Positions 1 to 6,149 of a DNA stretch of 9,706 nucleotides are shown here, in pieces; positions within the stretch are counted from its first letter, which is position 1, and each line of letters starts with the position of its first letter. This stretch comes from an uncultured Actinomycetes bacterium (lineage in GTDB: Bacteria; Actinomycetota; Actinomycetes; Nanopelagicales; Nanopelagicaceae): NCBI GenBank assembly GCA_903928395.1, contig CAIYQS010000192.1:1-9706 (forward strand), given 5' to 3'. Position numbers and translations under genes: made by a program. Below the pieces are notes generated by a model. That model did no database searches. It was not told where the DNA came from and saw only the letters and a program-made list of their open reading frames with translations.

Positions 1-300
1 AAATGAAATGGGGGACATCGGAGTTCCACGCAAGCGCTTTAAGGCGCCGTTGTCGCGTTCGATTGGAATATTTATGGCGAGTTGTTGGAATCCACTATTC
101 ACTAATCCAGACGCAATCATTCCTGCGACAAAATATTGACTAAATGTGACACCGGGAGCGATGGTGTTCTTAAAAACGCTGCCAAAGATAAATAGAAGTA
201 GAACGGGAAAGAAGAGCGTGAAGATAACGGATTCGCGCTGCCGAAGGAATTGCTTGATTTCAATGTTCCCACGGAGCATGCCTAAGCGGAGTGTCTTCAT
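1..300 (-). CDS. ABC-2 type transporter permease, N-terminal 100 residues (runs off left edge)
   Basis: This is the membrane subunit of an ABC-2 type exporter, and it would pair with the ATPase encoded just upstream in the same operon. Translating the minus strand from the ATG at 300 gives an open frame to the window edge. A short basic N-terminus (about residues 1-23) is followed by a hydrophobic helix (about 24-40) and a second apolar stretch (about 55-70). Residues 81-95 read ERDNGALKRLRGTPM, the charged cytoplasmic-loop motif typical of ABC-2 permeases (family knowledge). The ATG overlaps the ATPase stop in an ATGA arrangement, with an AAGG Shine-Dalgarno-like sequence about 6 nt upstream, so translation is probably coupled. 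The C-terminal part is outside the window. The substrate cannot be told; drug, lipid or antibiotic export are all possible. Confidence 0.9.
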   Translation of the reverse strand, partial: MKTLRLGMLRGNIEIKQFLRQRESVIFTLFFPVLLLFIFGSVFKNTIAPGVTFSQYFVAGMIASGLVNSGFQQLAINIPIERDNGALKRLRGTPMSPISF

Positions 301-1148
301 GATTGACCTTCAATCATGGTCAAGTAGATGTCTTCAAGGGATGGACGAGTTACGGTCAATTCTGGAATATCGCCACCGAATCGAGCCGCAATTTCGATGA
401 CATCGAGAGTGGGATTTTCTGAAATCTTCTTTTGCGTTACGCCGTTCTCATGCCAACTAATAGTGGCCTTGGCTAAGTGGCGGCCACCTAAGGTCGCGGG
501 AGTCGCAATTTCGATAATCTTTCCGGCGCTGATGACTGCCACGCGATCGGCAAGCGCTTCGGCTTCATCGAGATAGTGAGTAGTGAGTAGGATCGTTGTT
601 CCCTCTGCCTTAAGTGCTCGAATTAATTCCCAAAATGCCCGTCGCGCTTCTGGGTCGAAGCCCGTCGTGGGTTCATCAAGAAAGAGAATTTCCGGTGAAC
701 CTATGATTCCAAGTGCAACATCTAGGCGTCGGCGCTGCCCGCCGGAGAGCGTACGGATTCGGGCGCCACGTTTATCTGTTAAACCCACAAGGTCGATCAC
801 CGAATCTGGATCTTTCGGTGAGGTGTAATAGTGCGAGAAGTGATGAACGGTCTCAGAAACTGTCAACTCTGCTGCATCACTCGTGGATTGCAGCACAATT
901 CCAATTTGGTTGCGCCATTCTGCGCCATGAATCCCAAGGGCTCCTGGGTCTGCGCCCAGCACGGTCACGGTGCCACCATCGCGCTTACGGAATCCTTCCA
1001 AGATTTCAACGGTGGTTGTCTTTCCAGCCCCGTTTGGCCCCAAGATCGCGAAGATTTCACCGCGCATAATTGTCAAGGAAATCCCAACGACCGCCTCCTG
1101 ATCTCCGTAGTTTTTACGTAAGTCCACTACTTCGATTGCGGCGTTCAT
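297..1148 (-). CDS. ABC-2 type exporter ATP-binding protein (DrrA/CcmA-like)
   Basis: This is a 283-residue cytoplasmic ATPase that drives an ABC-2 exporter with the permease encoded immediately downstream. All nucleotide-binding motifs are intact: Walker A GPNGAGKT at residues 37-44, Q-loop Gln87, signature LSGGQ at 134-138, Walker B ILFLDE at 154-159, a D-loop around Asp165 and the switch His191. The C-terminal end LEDIYLTMIE is typical of the drug/lipid exporter branch (family knowledge). The ATG at 1148 gives the expected short lead-in to the first beta strand and has a -10-like hexamer 6 nt upstream, so the mRNA may be leaderless. The stop overlaps the permease start. The nearest relatives by motif are DrrA-type multidrug ATPases, but the cargo is unknown. 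Confidence 0.95.
   Translation of the reverse strand: MNAAIEVVDLRKNYGDQEAVVGISLTIMRGEIFAILGPNGAGKTTTVEILEGFRKRDGGTVTVLGADPGALGIHGAEWRNQIGIVLQSTSDAAELTVSETVHHFSHYYTSPKDPDSVIDLVGLTDKRGARIRTLSGGQRRRLDVALGIIGSPEILFLDEPTTGFDPEARRAFWELIRALKAEGTTILLTTHYLDEAEALADRVAVISAGKIIEIATPATLGGRHLAKATISWHENGVTQKKISENPTLDVIEIAARFGGDIPELTVTRPSLEDIYLTMIEGQS
298..318. repeat. Palindrome over the ATPase stop / permease start
   Basis: A perfect 9-bp inverted repeat (arm CATGATTGA at 298-306 and its reverse complement at 310-318) with a 3-nt centre. In the minus-strand mRNA the 3' arm ends with the permease ATG, and the centre is AGG, part of the Shine-Dalgarno-like GAAGG. If the hairpin forms, the permease start codon is paired until ribosomes finishing the ATPase open it. 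The symmetry is seen directly; the regulatory role is inferred. Confidence 0.5.
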
Positions 1149-1154
1149 GGACAG

Positions 1155-1160
1155 ATCTTG
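1155..1160 (-). promoter_or_regulatory. Candidate -10 box for the ABC operon
   Basis: On the minus strand CAAGAT ends 6 nt before the ATG at 1148, the spacing expected for a leaderless transcript. It matches TATAAT at only three positions (A2, A5, T6) and has no clear -35, so it is weak by itself. Support comes from the same spacing at the five other transcription-unit starts in this window. Confidence 0.35.
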
Positions 1161-1215
1161 CCTTATGTCACCGCATGGACGCTAGTTTTGAGGCGAAGTT
1201 TGGCTGAGAATGCGA

Positions 1216-1221
1216 AACAAT
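1216..1221 (+). promoter_or_regulatory. Candidate -10 box for the small zinc-site protein
   Basis: AACAAT (four of six matches to TATAAT) ends 6 nt before the ATG at 1228, so the transcript could begin at the start codon. It faces the ABC operon promoter across a 79-bp divergent gap. No -35 is evident. Confidence 0.4.
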
Positions 1222-1227
1222 AGGACT

Positions 1228-1548
1228 ATGAGTCCTCGTCGAAACCACCCTAAAGGACGACGAACTCGAAATTCGCAATCCGAAGACGGTGAAGTGGGCA
1301 CTTCGTTTCAAACTGTAGAAGAGCACCACGAGGGAATTTATACGGTCCGCAAAATAACGGGATCGAGTTCATCCAAGCCTTACCGCTGCCCTGGATGCGA
1401 TCAATTAATCCCCACAGCAACTCCACATATTGTTGCTTGGATTGATGATGATTTAGATAGCCGCCGCCACTGGCATACAGCTTGTTGGGGCAAAAAAGAT
1501 CAACGCAAACCCCGCACGGAGCGGTCTCGAAACGCTCCCCGCTACTAA
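1228..1548 (+). CDS. Conserved small actinobacterial protein with a putative zinc site
   Basis: This is a 106-residue soluble protein of unknown function. After a basic, low-complexity N-terminus (MSPRRNHPKGRR) come a short core with YTVRKITGSSSSKPYRCPGC, then PHIVAW and RRHWHTACW, and a basic tail. Cys54, Cys57, His83 and Cys86, with His67 and His81 nearby, look like a treble-clef or zinc-ribbon metal site. I recognise the pattern from a protein conserved across Actinobacteria that databases often label 'ATP/GTP-binding protein'. No P-loop is present here, so that label is not supported. The ATG at 1228 is preferred over an in-frame ATG at 1210, because homologues start MSPRR and a -10-like box sits 6 nt upstream of it. 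The basic ends would suit nucleic-acid binding, which is speculation. The stop overlaps the convergent aldehyde dehydrogenase stop. Confidence 0.85.
   Translation: MSPRRNHPKGRRTRNSQSEDGEVGTSFQTVEEHHEGIYTVRKITGSSSSKPYRCPGCDQLIPTATPHIVAWIDDDLDSRRHWHTACWGKKDQRKPRTERSRNAPRY
1518..1538. terminator. Short GC-rich stem-loop near the convergent gene ends
   Basis: GGAGCG (1518-1523) and CGCTCC (1533-1538) can form a 6-bp stem with a 9-nt loop. It lies inside the 3' end of the small plus-strand gene, and just past the aldehyde dehydrogenase stop on the minus strand. No T-run follows closely on either strand, so it is a weak terminator candidate for the dehydrogenase at best. Confidence 0.25.
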
Positions 1549-2999
1549 CGATTTAATATTCTGATGAGTCGCTTGATGAATTGATCGACTCCGGCGGTTC
1601 TTTTAAAAGTTGCGAAGTTCAATGGGTTATTGAACCGAGTTGCCACGATGGATTTTGCATACGCAAATTCTCGTAGTCCTTCTTGCCCATGAATTCTGCC
1701 ATATCCACTCTGTTTCACTCCGCCATAAGGCAGGGTCGGGGTGGCAGTAAAAGAAAGTACGGAATTTACCGAAACCATTCCGCAGTGGAGATGACTAGCA
1801 ATTGCCTTGCCATTTCGCTTTGACCAGACCGAAGCACCTAGTCCGTATTTTGATGCGTTTGCAAGATTGATTGCTTCCCCCATTGAAGAAACTGCACGAA
1901 TCGTCAGCGTGGGTCCAAAAGTTTCTTCTGCAACTGCCAAGCTTTCTTCGGGCACGTCAACCATGATTGTTGGAAGTACAAACGGAGGCTGAACTGACTC
2001 CGCACTTCCAACAACAAATTTCCCCCCGAGTCGTACTGCATCTTTGATATGCGCATCTATGACCGATAATTGTTTGGGCATGGTAGCGGCGCCATAATCA
2101 TGTCCGACAATCAACTCTTTGGCGAGATCCGCAATTATTTCTGTAAACCGAGTTGCGATTTCTTCGTGCACATATACTCGTTCTATTCCGACACACGTTT
2201 GACCGGCGTTAGCCATAGCGCCCCACAACACAGCTTCTGCAGCGCGAGCTAAATCGCAATCTCGATCAATAATTGCGGGATCGGTGCCGCCACACTCCAT
2301 CAGCACTGGCGTTAGATTTTCGGCGCATGTCGCAGCGATCTTTTTGCCTGTTGCACTTGAACCCGTGAAGGCAATTTTGTTCACTGCGCTTTTAGTTAAT
2401 GCAGCGCCGGTTTCAGGTCCACCGGTAGCAACAAAGAAAATGTTCGCCTGCGGTGCAACGATGTTAAATGATTCGCCCAGCCAGTGACCAACACCTGGCG
2501 TGTATTCACTTGGTTTAAAGACCACAGCGTTACCTGCCGCTAGCGCATAAGCAATAGATCCCATAGGAGTAAATACTGGATAATTCCACGGTCCAATCAC
2601 TCCGATTACACCCAATGGGTGATATTCGACGTGAGTAGACATATTTGCCATAAATAAACCAGGTGCGCGATGTGATTTCCGAAGGTAACGATGTGCATGC
2701 CTGGCTGCCCAAGCTAGGTGATCAATTCCAACTGCAACTTCCAGCGCGGCATCACTGATGGGTTTTCCGGTTTCTAATGAAACGAGCCCTGCTAATTCGT
2801 CAATGTGTTCAGCTAGGTAGTGCGCCCAAGCCTTAAGAATGGTCTTCCTCCCTTTATATCCAATCGCACGCCATTGGTGGGAAGCGGCGCCTGCTCGAGC
2901 GACAAGTTCGTGAACCGTCGCCTCGGAGGTATTTGGGTATCTCCCAATTTCCACGCCAGTTGCTGGGGAGTGGCTGATGAGCTCGGTGGGTTGATTCAT
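1545..2999 (-). CDS. NAD(P)-dependent aldehyde dehydrogenase family protein
   Basis: This is a 484-residue cytosolic enzyme that should oxidise an aldehyde to its carboxylate with NAD(P)+. The family hallmarks are in place: PWNYP with oxyanion Asn139, FKPSE with Lys162 for cofactor binding, FTGSSATG (211-218) in the Rossmann fold, general-base Glu235 in MECGGTDP, catalytic Cys269 in NAGQTC, EETFGP (358-363), and the C-terminal PYGGVKQSGYGRIHG block. Length is normal for the superfamily. The tail after residue 450 (basic and hydrophobic, ending FIKRLIRILNR) resembles membrane-associated long-chain or coniferyl-aldehyde dehydrogenases, but GabD2-type succinate semialdehyde dehydrogenases share similar motifs, so the substrate is open. 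The ATG at 2999 has a TACTCT box 6 nt upstream, suggesting a leaderless mRNA. The gene is divergent from an alpha/beta hydrolase. Confidence 0.93.
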   Translation of the reverse strand: MNQPTELISHSPATGVEIGRYPNTSEATVHELVARAGAASHQWRAIGYKGRKTILKAWAHYLAEHIDELAGLVSLETGKPISDAALEVAVGIDHLAWAARHAHRYLRKSHRAPGLFMANMSTHVEYHPLGVIGVIGPWNYPVFTPMGSIAYALAAGNAVVFKPSEYTPGVGHWLGESFNIVAPQANIFFVATGGPETGAALTKSAVNKIAFTGSSATGKKIAATCAENLTPVLMECGGTDPAIIDRDCDLARAAEAVLWGAMANAGQTCVGIERVYVHEEIATRFTEIIADLAKELIVGHDYGAATMPKQLSVIDAHIKDAVRLGGKFVVGSAESVQPPFVLPTIMVDVPEESLAVAEETFGPTLTIRAVSSMGEAINLANASKYGLGASVWSKRNGKAIASHLHCGMVSVNSVLSFTATPTLPYGGVKQSGYGRIHGQEGLREFAYAKSIVATRFNNPLNFATFKRTAGVDQFIKRLIRILNR

Positions 3000-3005
3000 A
3001 CCCTA

Positions 3006-3011
3006 AGAGTA
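3006..3011 (-). promoter_or_regulatory. Candidate -10 box for the aldehyde dehydrogenase
   Basis: Minus-strand TACTCT fits the actinobacterial TAnnnT -10 pattern and ends 6 nt before the ATG at 2999, as expected for a leaderless transcript. It overlaps by 2 bp the plus-strand box of the divergent hydrolase. Confidence 0.6.
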
Positions 3012-3015
3012 AACT
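3010..3015 (+). promoter_or_regulatory. Candidate -10 box for the alpha/beta hydrolase
   Basis: TAAACT fits TAnnnT and ends exactly 6 nt before the GTG at 3022. It supports GTG as both the start codon and the first transcribed base. It shares TA (3010-3011) with the opposing dehydrogenase box; the whole intergenic gap is 22 bp. No -35 is evident on either strand. Confidence 0.6.
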
Positions 3016-3021
3016 CCCGCC

Positions 3022-3732
3022 GTGACCGAAATAATTAGGCCCAGTACGGTTCTGCCTGCAAATCGACGCCCAATCCAAATCACCACGGCGGACGGACTCA
3101 ATCTGGTTGGCGAGGTGGCCACTCCTTTGGGTGAAATTAGTGGTTCACTCTTGTGCCTGCACCCCAATCCGGCTGGTGGCGGAATGATGGATAGCCACAT
3201 CTACAAGAAGGCGGCCAATCGGCTACCCGCGATGGCCGGCATCCAGGTCATCCGATTTAATACTCGTGGGACCACCAGCGAGGCAGGAACTTCAGAAGGA
3301 ACTTTTGACCAAGGCGAAGCCGAGGAAGCCGATGTTCACGCCGCCATCAATTACTGCTTCGACACCCTCAAAGTGAGTTCACTTTGGGTAGTTGGATGGT
3401 CGTTTGGGACCGATCTTGCTTTGCGCTATGCCAAGGATTCTCGACTCACGGGGTTAATACTGCTGAGTCCTCCCATGCAACGAACCAAAGACTCCGATCT
3501 CCAATTCTGGCAGAACGATTCTCGTCCAGTTATTGCTTACATACCGGAACATGATGAGTACTTAAATCCAGAACAGGCAAAGGAGAGATTTAAGATTTTT
3601 CCCAGACTTACGCTGATCCCAATAGCCGGTGCAAAGCATCTCTGGGTTGGCGAACGATACGTCCACCTAGTTCTAAGCGAGATAACAAAGCAGATTGCCC
3701 CGAACAAACTGCCTCTCCCAACTGAAATTTAA
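3022..3732 (+). CDS. Alpha/beta hydrolase
   Basis: This is a 236-residue serine hydrolase of the alpha/beta fold, without signal peptide and so probably cytosolic. The nucleophile elbow GWSFG places Ser127. HPNPAGGG (47-54) resembles the oxyanion-hole loop, and FNTRGTTSEAGTSEG (79-93) resembles the RG-x-S-EG loop of COG2945-type hydrolases. Asp178 (EHDEYLNP) and His206 (AGAKHLW) complete a plausible triad. No lid domain is apparent, so the protein is compact. The GTG at 3022 is the only start with upstream signals: a TAAACT box 6 nt before it. It is divergent from the aldehyde dehydrogenase with 22 bp between them, so the two may be co-expressed, for example ester or thioester hydrolysis alongside aldehyde oxidation. 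That link is speculative, and the substrate is unknown. Confidence 0.9.
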   Translation: MTEIIRPSTVLPANRRPIQITTADGLNLVGEVATPLGEISGSLLCLHPNPAGGGMMDSHIYKKAANRLPAMAGIQVIRFNTRGTTSEAGTSEGTFDQGEAEEADVHAAINYCFDTLKVSSLWVVGWSFGTDLALRYAKDSRLTGLILLSPPMQRTKDSDLQFWQNDSRPVIAYIPEHDEYLNPEQAKERFKIFPRLTLIPIAGAKHLWVGERYVHLVLSEITKQIAPNKLPLPTEI

Positions 3733-3745
3733 AATTATTAAATTT
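3725..3745. repeat. AT-only inverted repeat between convergent genes
   Basis: AAATTTAA (3725-3732) and its reverse complement TTAAATTT (3738-3745) flank a 5-nt loop. The hydrolase stop codon lies within the left arm, and the opposing membrane-protein stop lies over the right arm. With no G or C the stem is weak, so it may be a poor bidirectional terminator or simply an AT-rich spacer. No other terminator is visible in the 11-bp gap. Confidence 0.3.
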
Positions 3746-4877
3746 AGGAAAGGTCTGCTTTCGGAAATACGACTTCATCAATAATTAACAACACCGCAGC
3801 GGCGATAGGTACCGCGAGGATTCCGCCAACTATTCCTAACAGACTTACTCCAATAAGCGCAGCAATAATGGTCACAACCCCAGGGATAGAGAGCGACTTG
3901 CGCATAATGCGGGGCATGATGATGTAATTTTCAATTTGAATATATACAAGATAGATAACTAAGCAGACGATCGCATCGGTTGGTGATTTGCTTAGCGCAA
4001 TTAAAGTTACTGAGGTGATTCCAAGTAGGTGCCCAATGAGCGGAATCGCGCCGCAAACAAAAACCAATAGCGCAATTGCCGATGGATAAGGCAATCCGAC
4101 AGAGAGCGCGAGTATCAAGCCAAATATGGATGCGATAAATGCTACTGTCGCTTGACCGCTTACAAATCCACCAATCCGCAAGATGATTGCATCTGTGATT
4201 TTTGAAACACGTTCGCGCCGAGATGCTGGAACAAAACGGTAGGCAACTCCAGTAACAGTGGGTAGGGTAGCTAAGAAATAAAGTGTTAAGACCAGGACAG
4301 TGAGAGCCGCAACCGCTCCTGAGACAAACGCCCGGCCGACACCGATCACTCCTCCGAATGCATTGACCACATATTGGCCGTTATGAATCGCAGTAGAGAA
4401 CTTGAGTTGAAGTGAATCGATAATTCCGTAATGTTTATTAAGCGAATTAATATATGAATTTGATTTTAAGTGCTGAAGTATCGACGGGGCGTTCTTAAAT
4501 AGGTGATTGACCTGAGTAACCGCAGGCGGGATGACTACGGCGGCAAAAACTCCGACGAAAATTAGTACGGTTGTGACTACTGCCAAGACCGCCTGGGGTC
4601 TCTTGAGCCCTTTGCGGCGAAAGAACTCGACCGATGGGTTGAGCCCAGCGGCGAGGAAGAGCGAAATGACGATCAAGACAAAGACCTGGCTTGCGCTCGC
4701 TAATGCTCGAAGCACAGTTATCGCTATTACGGCGCCGGTAGCCGCCAGAAAGCCGAAATAGAAGGGGTGAGCGCGATCAACTGGAACTCCCGGGATACCC
4801 ATGGATTCCGGCTCAGGAGCCTGTGAGGTATCACTCCCCATACCAGGGAAGTGAAGTCTGGGTTTCTTGAGCGCCAT
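3744..4877 (-). CDS. AI-2E family (PerM/UPF0118) membrane transporter
   Basis: This is a 377-residue polytopic inner-membrane protein. A cytoplasmic N-terminus (about 40 residues, Pro/Ser-rich) leads into paired transmembrane helices (about 42-78 and 95-120), a soluble segment (about 121-170), and then a long hydrophobic C-terminal half. Family landmarks are GAIPLIGHLLG (about 286-296) and YIQIENYIIMPRIMRKSLSI (322-341), followed by a glycine-rich helix pair. The family includes TqsA (AI-2 export) and Na+/H+ antiporters, so substrate assignment from sequence is unsafe. The same frame is open back to 5186, but that longer version would cover some 280 bp of the divergent DUF4032 gene and adds residues unlike the family. 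The ATG at 4877 (MALKKPRLHF) has a TATTAT box 6 nt upstream and is the better start. It appears monocistronic. Confidence 0.92.
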   Translation of the reverse strand: MALKKPRLHFPGMGSDTSQAPEPESMGIPGVPVDRAHPFYFGFLAATGAVIAITVLRALASASQVFVLIVISLFLAAGLNPSVEFFRRKGLKRPQAVLAVVTTVLIFVGVFAAVVIPPAVTQVNHLFKNAPSILQHLKSNSYINSLNKHYGIIDSLQLKFSTAIHNGQYVVNAFGGVIGVGRAFVSGAVAALTVLVLTLYFLATLPTVTGVAYRFVPASRRERVSKITDAIILRIGGFVSGQATVAFIASIFGLILALSVGLPYPSAIALLVFVCGAIPLIGHLLGITSVTLIALSKSPTDAIVCLVIYLVYIQIENYIIMPRIMRKSLSIPGVVTIIAALIGVSLLGIVGGILAVPIAAAVLLIIDEVVFPKADLS

Positions 4878-4882
4878 GGTTT

Positions 4883-4898
4883 GATAATACGAGAAGAT
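4883..4898 (+). promoter_or_regulatory. Candidate promoter for the DUF4032 operon
   Basis: Two overlapping options are visible. GAAGAT (4893-4898) ends 6 nt before the GTG at 4905 and would give a leaderless mRNA. GATAAT (4883-4888, five of six to TATAAT) would give a leader of about 10 nt, and it is almost the same DNA read on the other strand as the TATTAT box of the divergent gene. The AGGGG at 4899-4903 is too near the start codon to act as a normal Shine-Dalgarno. Confidence 0.45.
4884..4889 (-). promoter_or_regulatory. Strong -10 box for the AI-2E family gene
   Basis: Minus-strand TATTAT (five of six to TATAAT) ends 6 nt before the ATG at 4877, as for a leaderless transcript. It is the best -10 match in the window and the main evidence for the shorter start. 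Confidence 0.65.
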
Positions 4899-4904
4899 AG
4901 GGGT

Positions 4905-6149
4905 GTGAGCGAGCTTCGAATTACGGGTTTGAGTGAGGACATGCTTGCCATTTCGGCGCTGCCGTGGCGAAAAGCGCTCGAGGATTGGCCGGAAGACCCA
5001 GGCTTGACCAGCATGCGCGGAATTTCCAGACACATTGTTCGACTGATCCGGACCGGCCCAGGGGATCGAGAAGTATTCGCCGTTAAAGAGACCGTTGAAG
5101 AATTTGCTAACCGTGAGTACTCCCTTCTGCGCGAACTCAATAATCGAAGCGCTCCCTGTGTCGAACCAGTTGCGATCGTCGAACAACGCTTGGATAACTT
5201 AGCCAACCCGCTGCCCGTTGCTATCGTCACGCGATACCTTCCATTTTCGCTTCCGTACCGCGTCATTATGAGTGGGGAAGTCACTCCGCACGACATCAAT
5301 AACATGGCCAACGCCTTGGCCCTGTTGCTCGTACGTCTGCACCTTTTAGGGTTTTGGTGGGGAGACTGCTCCCTCTCGAACACCCTTTTCCGACAAGACG
5401 CTAATGAGTATGTGGCCTACCTAGTTGATGCCGAAACCGGTGAATTCCAACCCGGCTTGAGTAACGGTCAGCGCGAACATGATCTCGATATTGCACAATT
5501 CAACGTGGCAGCAGAGTTAGAAGATTTGGCGAGCGCAGGTTTGCTACACCCGGGAATGGATCCAATTCGGGCTGCCGATCGTGTCATCTCTAGGTATCGC
5601 CGGTTGTGGTCGATGCTCAAGGAACCTCAAGTGCTCGATCCCTCTGACCGGCACGCAGTTGAAAAAGCAATGCGCGCGGTACAGGATCTTGGTTTTGCCG
5701 TCGAAGAAGTTGAAGTCACTCTTGATGGCGAAAAGGGAGCACTTAAGTTTTCACCAAAGTTGGTGGCTGCCGGTTATCACCAGCACCGGTTATTTGAACT
5801 TATGGGAATTCACGCCGAAGAACTCCAAGCTAAACGGCTGCTTGCTTCATTTGATAGATTCCGCGGCCGCGAGAAGAAGCCGCTTCCGCCGATTGAAGAT
5901 AGCGCGCGTCGTTGGTTGGTTGAGACTTATCACCGTGTCATCGATATGGTTCCCGACGAATTGCGAGGACGAGTAGAACCGGCACAAATGTTCCACGAAA
6001 TTTTGGAGCACCGTTGGTATCTTGGCGAAAAAGCTGGGAAAGATTTGGGTATTACTTATGCCACGGAGGATTACATTCGATCCATCCTGCCTTTTAGAAA
6101 CCCACCCAAACAAGAGGAAGCGGTAGTAGTTGATGACTTCTCTGCCTAG
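4905..6149 (+). CDS. DUF4032 family protein with a kinase-like fold
   Basis: This is a 414-residue cytoplasmic protein of unknown role, conserved in Actinobacteria, sometimes labelled lipopolysaccharide-kinase-like. Kinase-fold landmarks appear in order: FAVKET with Lys61 (ATP-binding lysine), an alphaC-like REYSLLREL (70-78) with Glu71 or Glu77, a hinge-like YLPFSLPYR (111-119), GFWWGDCSLSNTLF with catalytic-loop Asp154 and Asn159, and LVDAETGE with metal-binding Asp176 in place of DFG. The key residues are all present, so it may be an active kinase. The C-terminal half (about 215-400) matches the DUF4032 region as I remember it and ends in acidic residues. The GTG at 4905 (MSELRI) fits the family N-terminus, which usually starts with an LRI-like strand. 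An ATG at 4851 is in frame but lies inside the opposing gene. First gene of a three-gene overlapping operon. Confidence 0.88.
   Translation: MSELRITGLSEDMLAISALPWRKALEDWPEDPGLTSMRGISRHIVRLIRTGPGDREVFAVKETVEEFANREYSLLRELNNRSAPCVEPVAIVEQRLDNLANPLPVAIVTRYLPFSLPYRVIMSGEVTPHDINNMANALALLLVRLHLLGFWWGDCSLSNTLFRQDANEYVAYLVDAETGEFQPGLSNGQREHDLDIAQFNVAAELEDLASAGLLHPGMDPIRAADRVISRYRRLWSMLKEPQVLDPSDRHAVEKAMRAVQDLGFAVEEVEVTLDGEKGALKFSPKLVAAGYHQHRLFELMGIHAEELQAKRLLASFDRFRGREKKPLPPIEDSARRWLVETYHRVIDMVPDELRGRVEPAQMFHEILEHRWYLGEKAGKDLGITYATEDYIRSILPFRNPPKQEEAVVVDDFSA
6114..6120 (+). promoter_or_regulatory. Shine-Dalgarno for the thioredoxin-TPR gene
   Basis: GAGGAAG lies inside the DUF4032 coding end, 9 nt before a TTG (6130) and 12 nt before the adjoining in-frame ATG (6133). 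It shows that this internal gene has its own ribosome site, unlike the leaderless first genes. The spacing slightly favours TTG, while codon preference favours ATG. Confidence 0.5.

Noticed and set aside
713..1121. Plus-strand open frames of 118 and 96 residues
   Set aside because: Both are shadows of the ABC ATPase, whose Walker A, signature and Walker B motifs lie on the minus strand here.
1228..1548. ATP/GTP-binding function for the small protein
   Set aside because: No Walker A or G-motif is present; only a probable metal site is visible.
4851..4904. ATG at 4851 as start of the DUF4032 protein
   Set aside because: It lies within the coding region of the divergent membrane protein, and residues before MSELRI do not look like the family N-terminus.
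4878..5186. N-terminal extension of the AI-2E family protein to an ATG at 5186
   Set aside because: It would cover the start and the ATP-binding lysine region of the DUF4032 gene, adds about 100 residues unlike the family, and ignores the TATTAT box placed 6 nt before the ATG at 4877.
4727..5383. 218-residue minus-strand open frame
   Set aside because: It is antisense to the well-supported DUF4032 gene and overlaps the AI-2E gene in another frame. It is Ser/Arg-rich with no recognisable domain.
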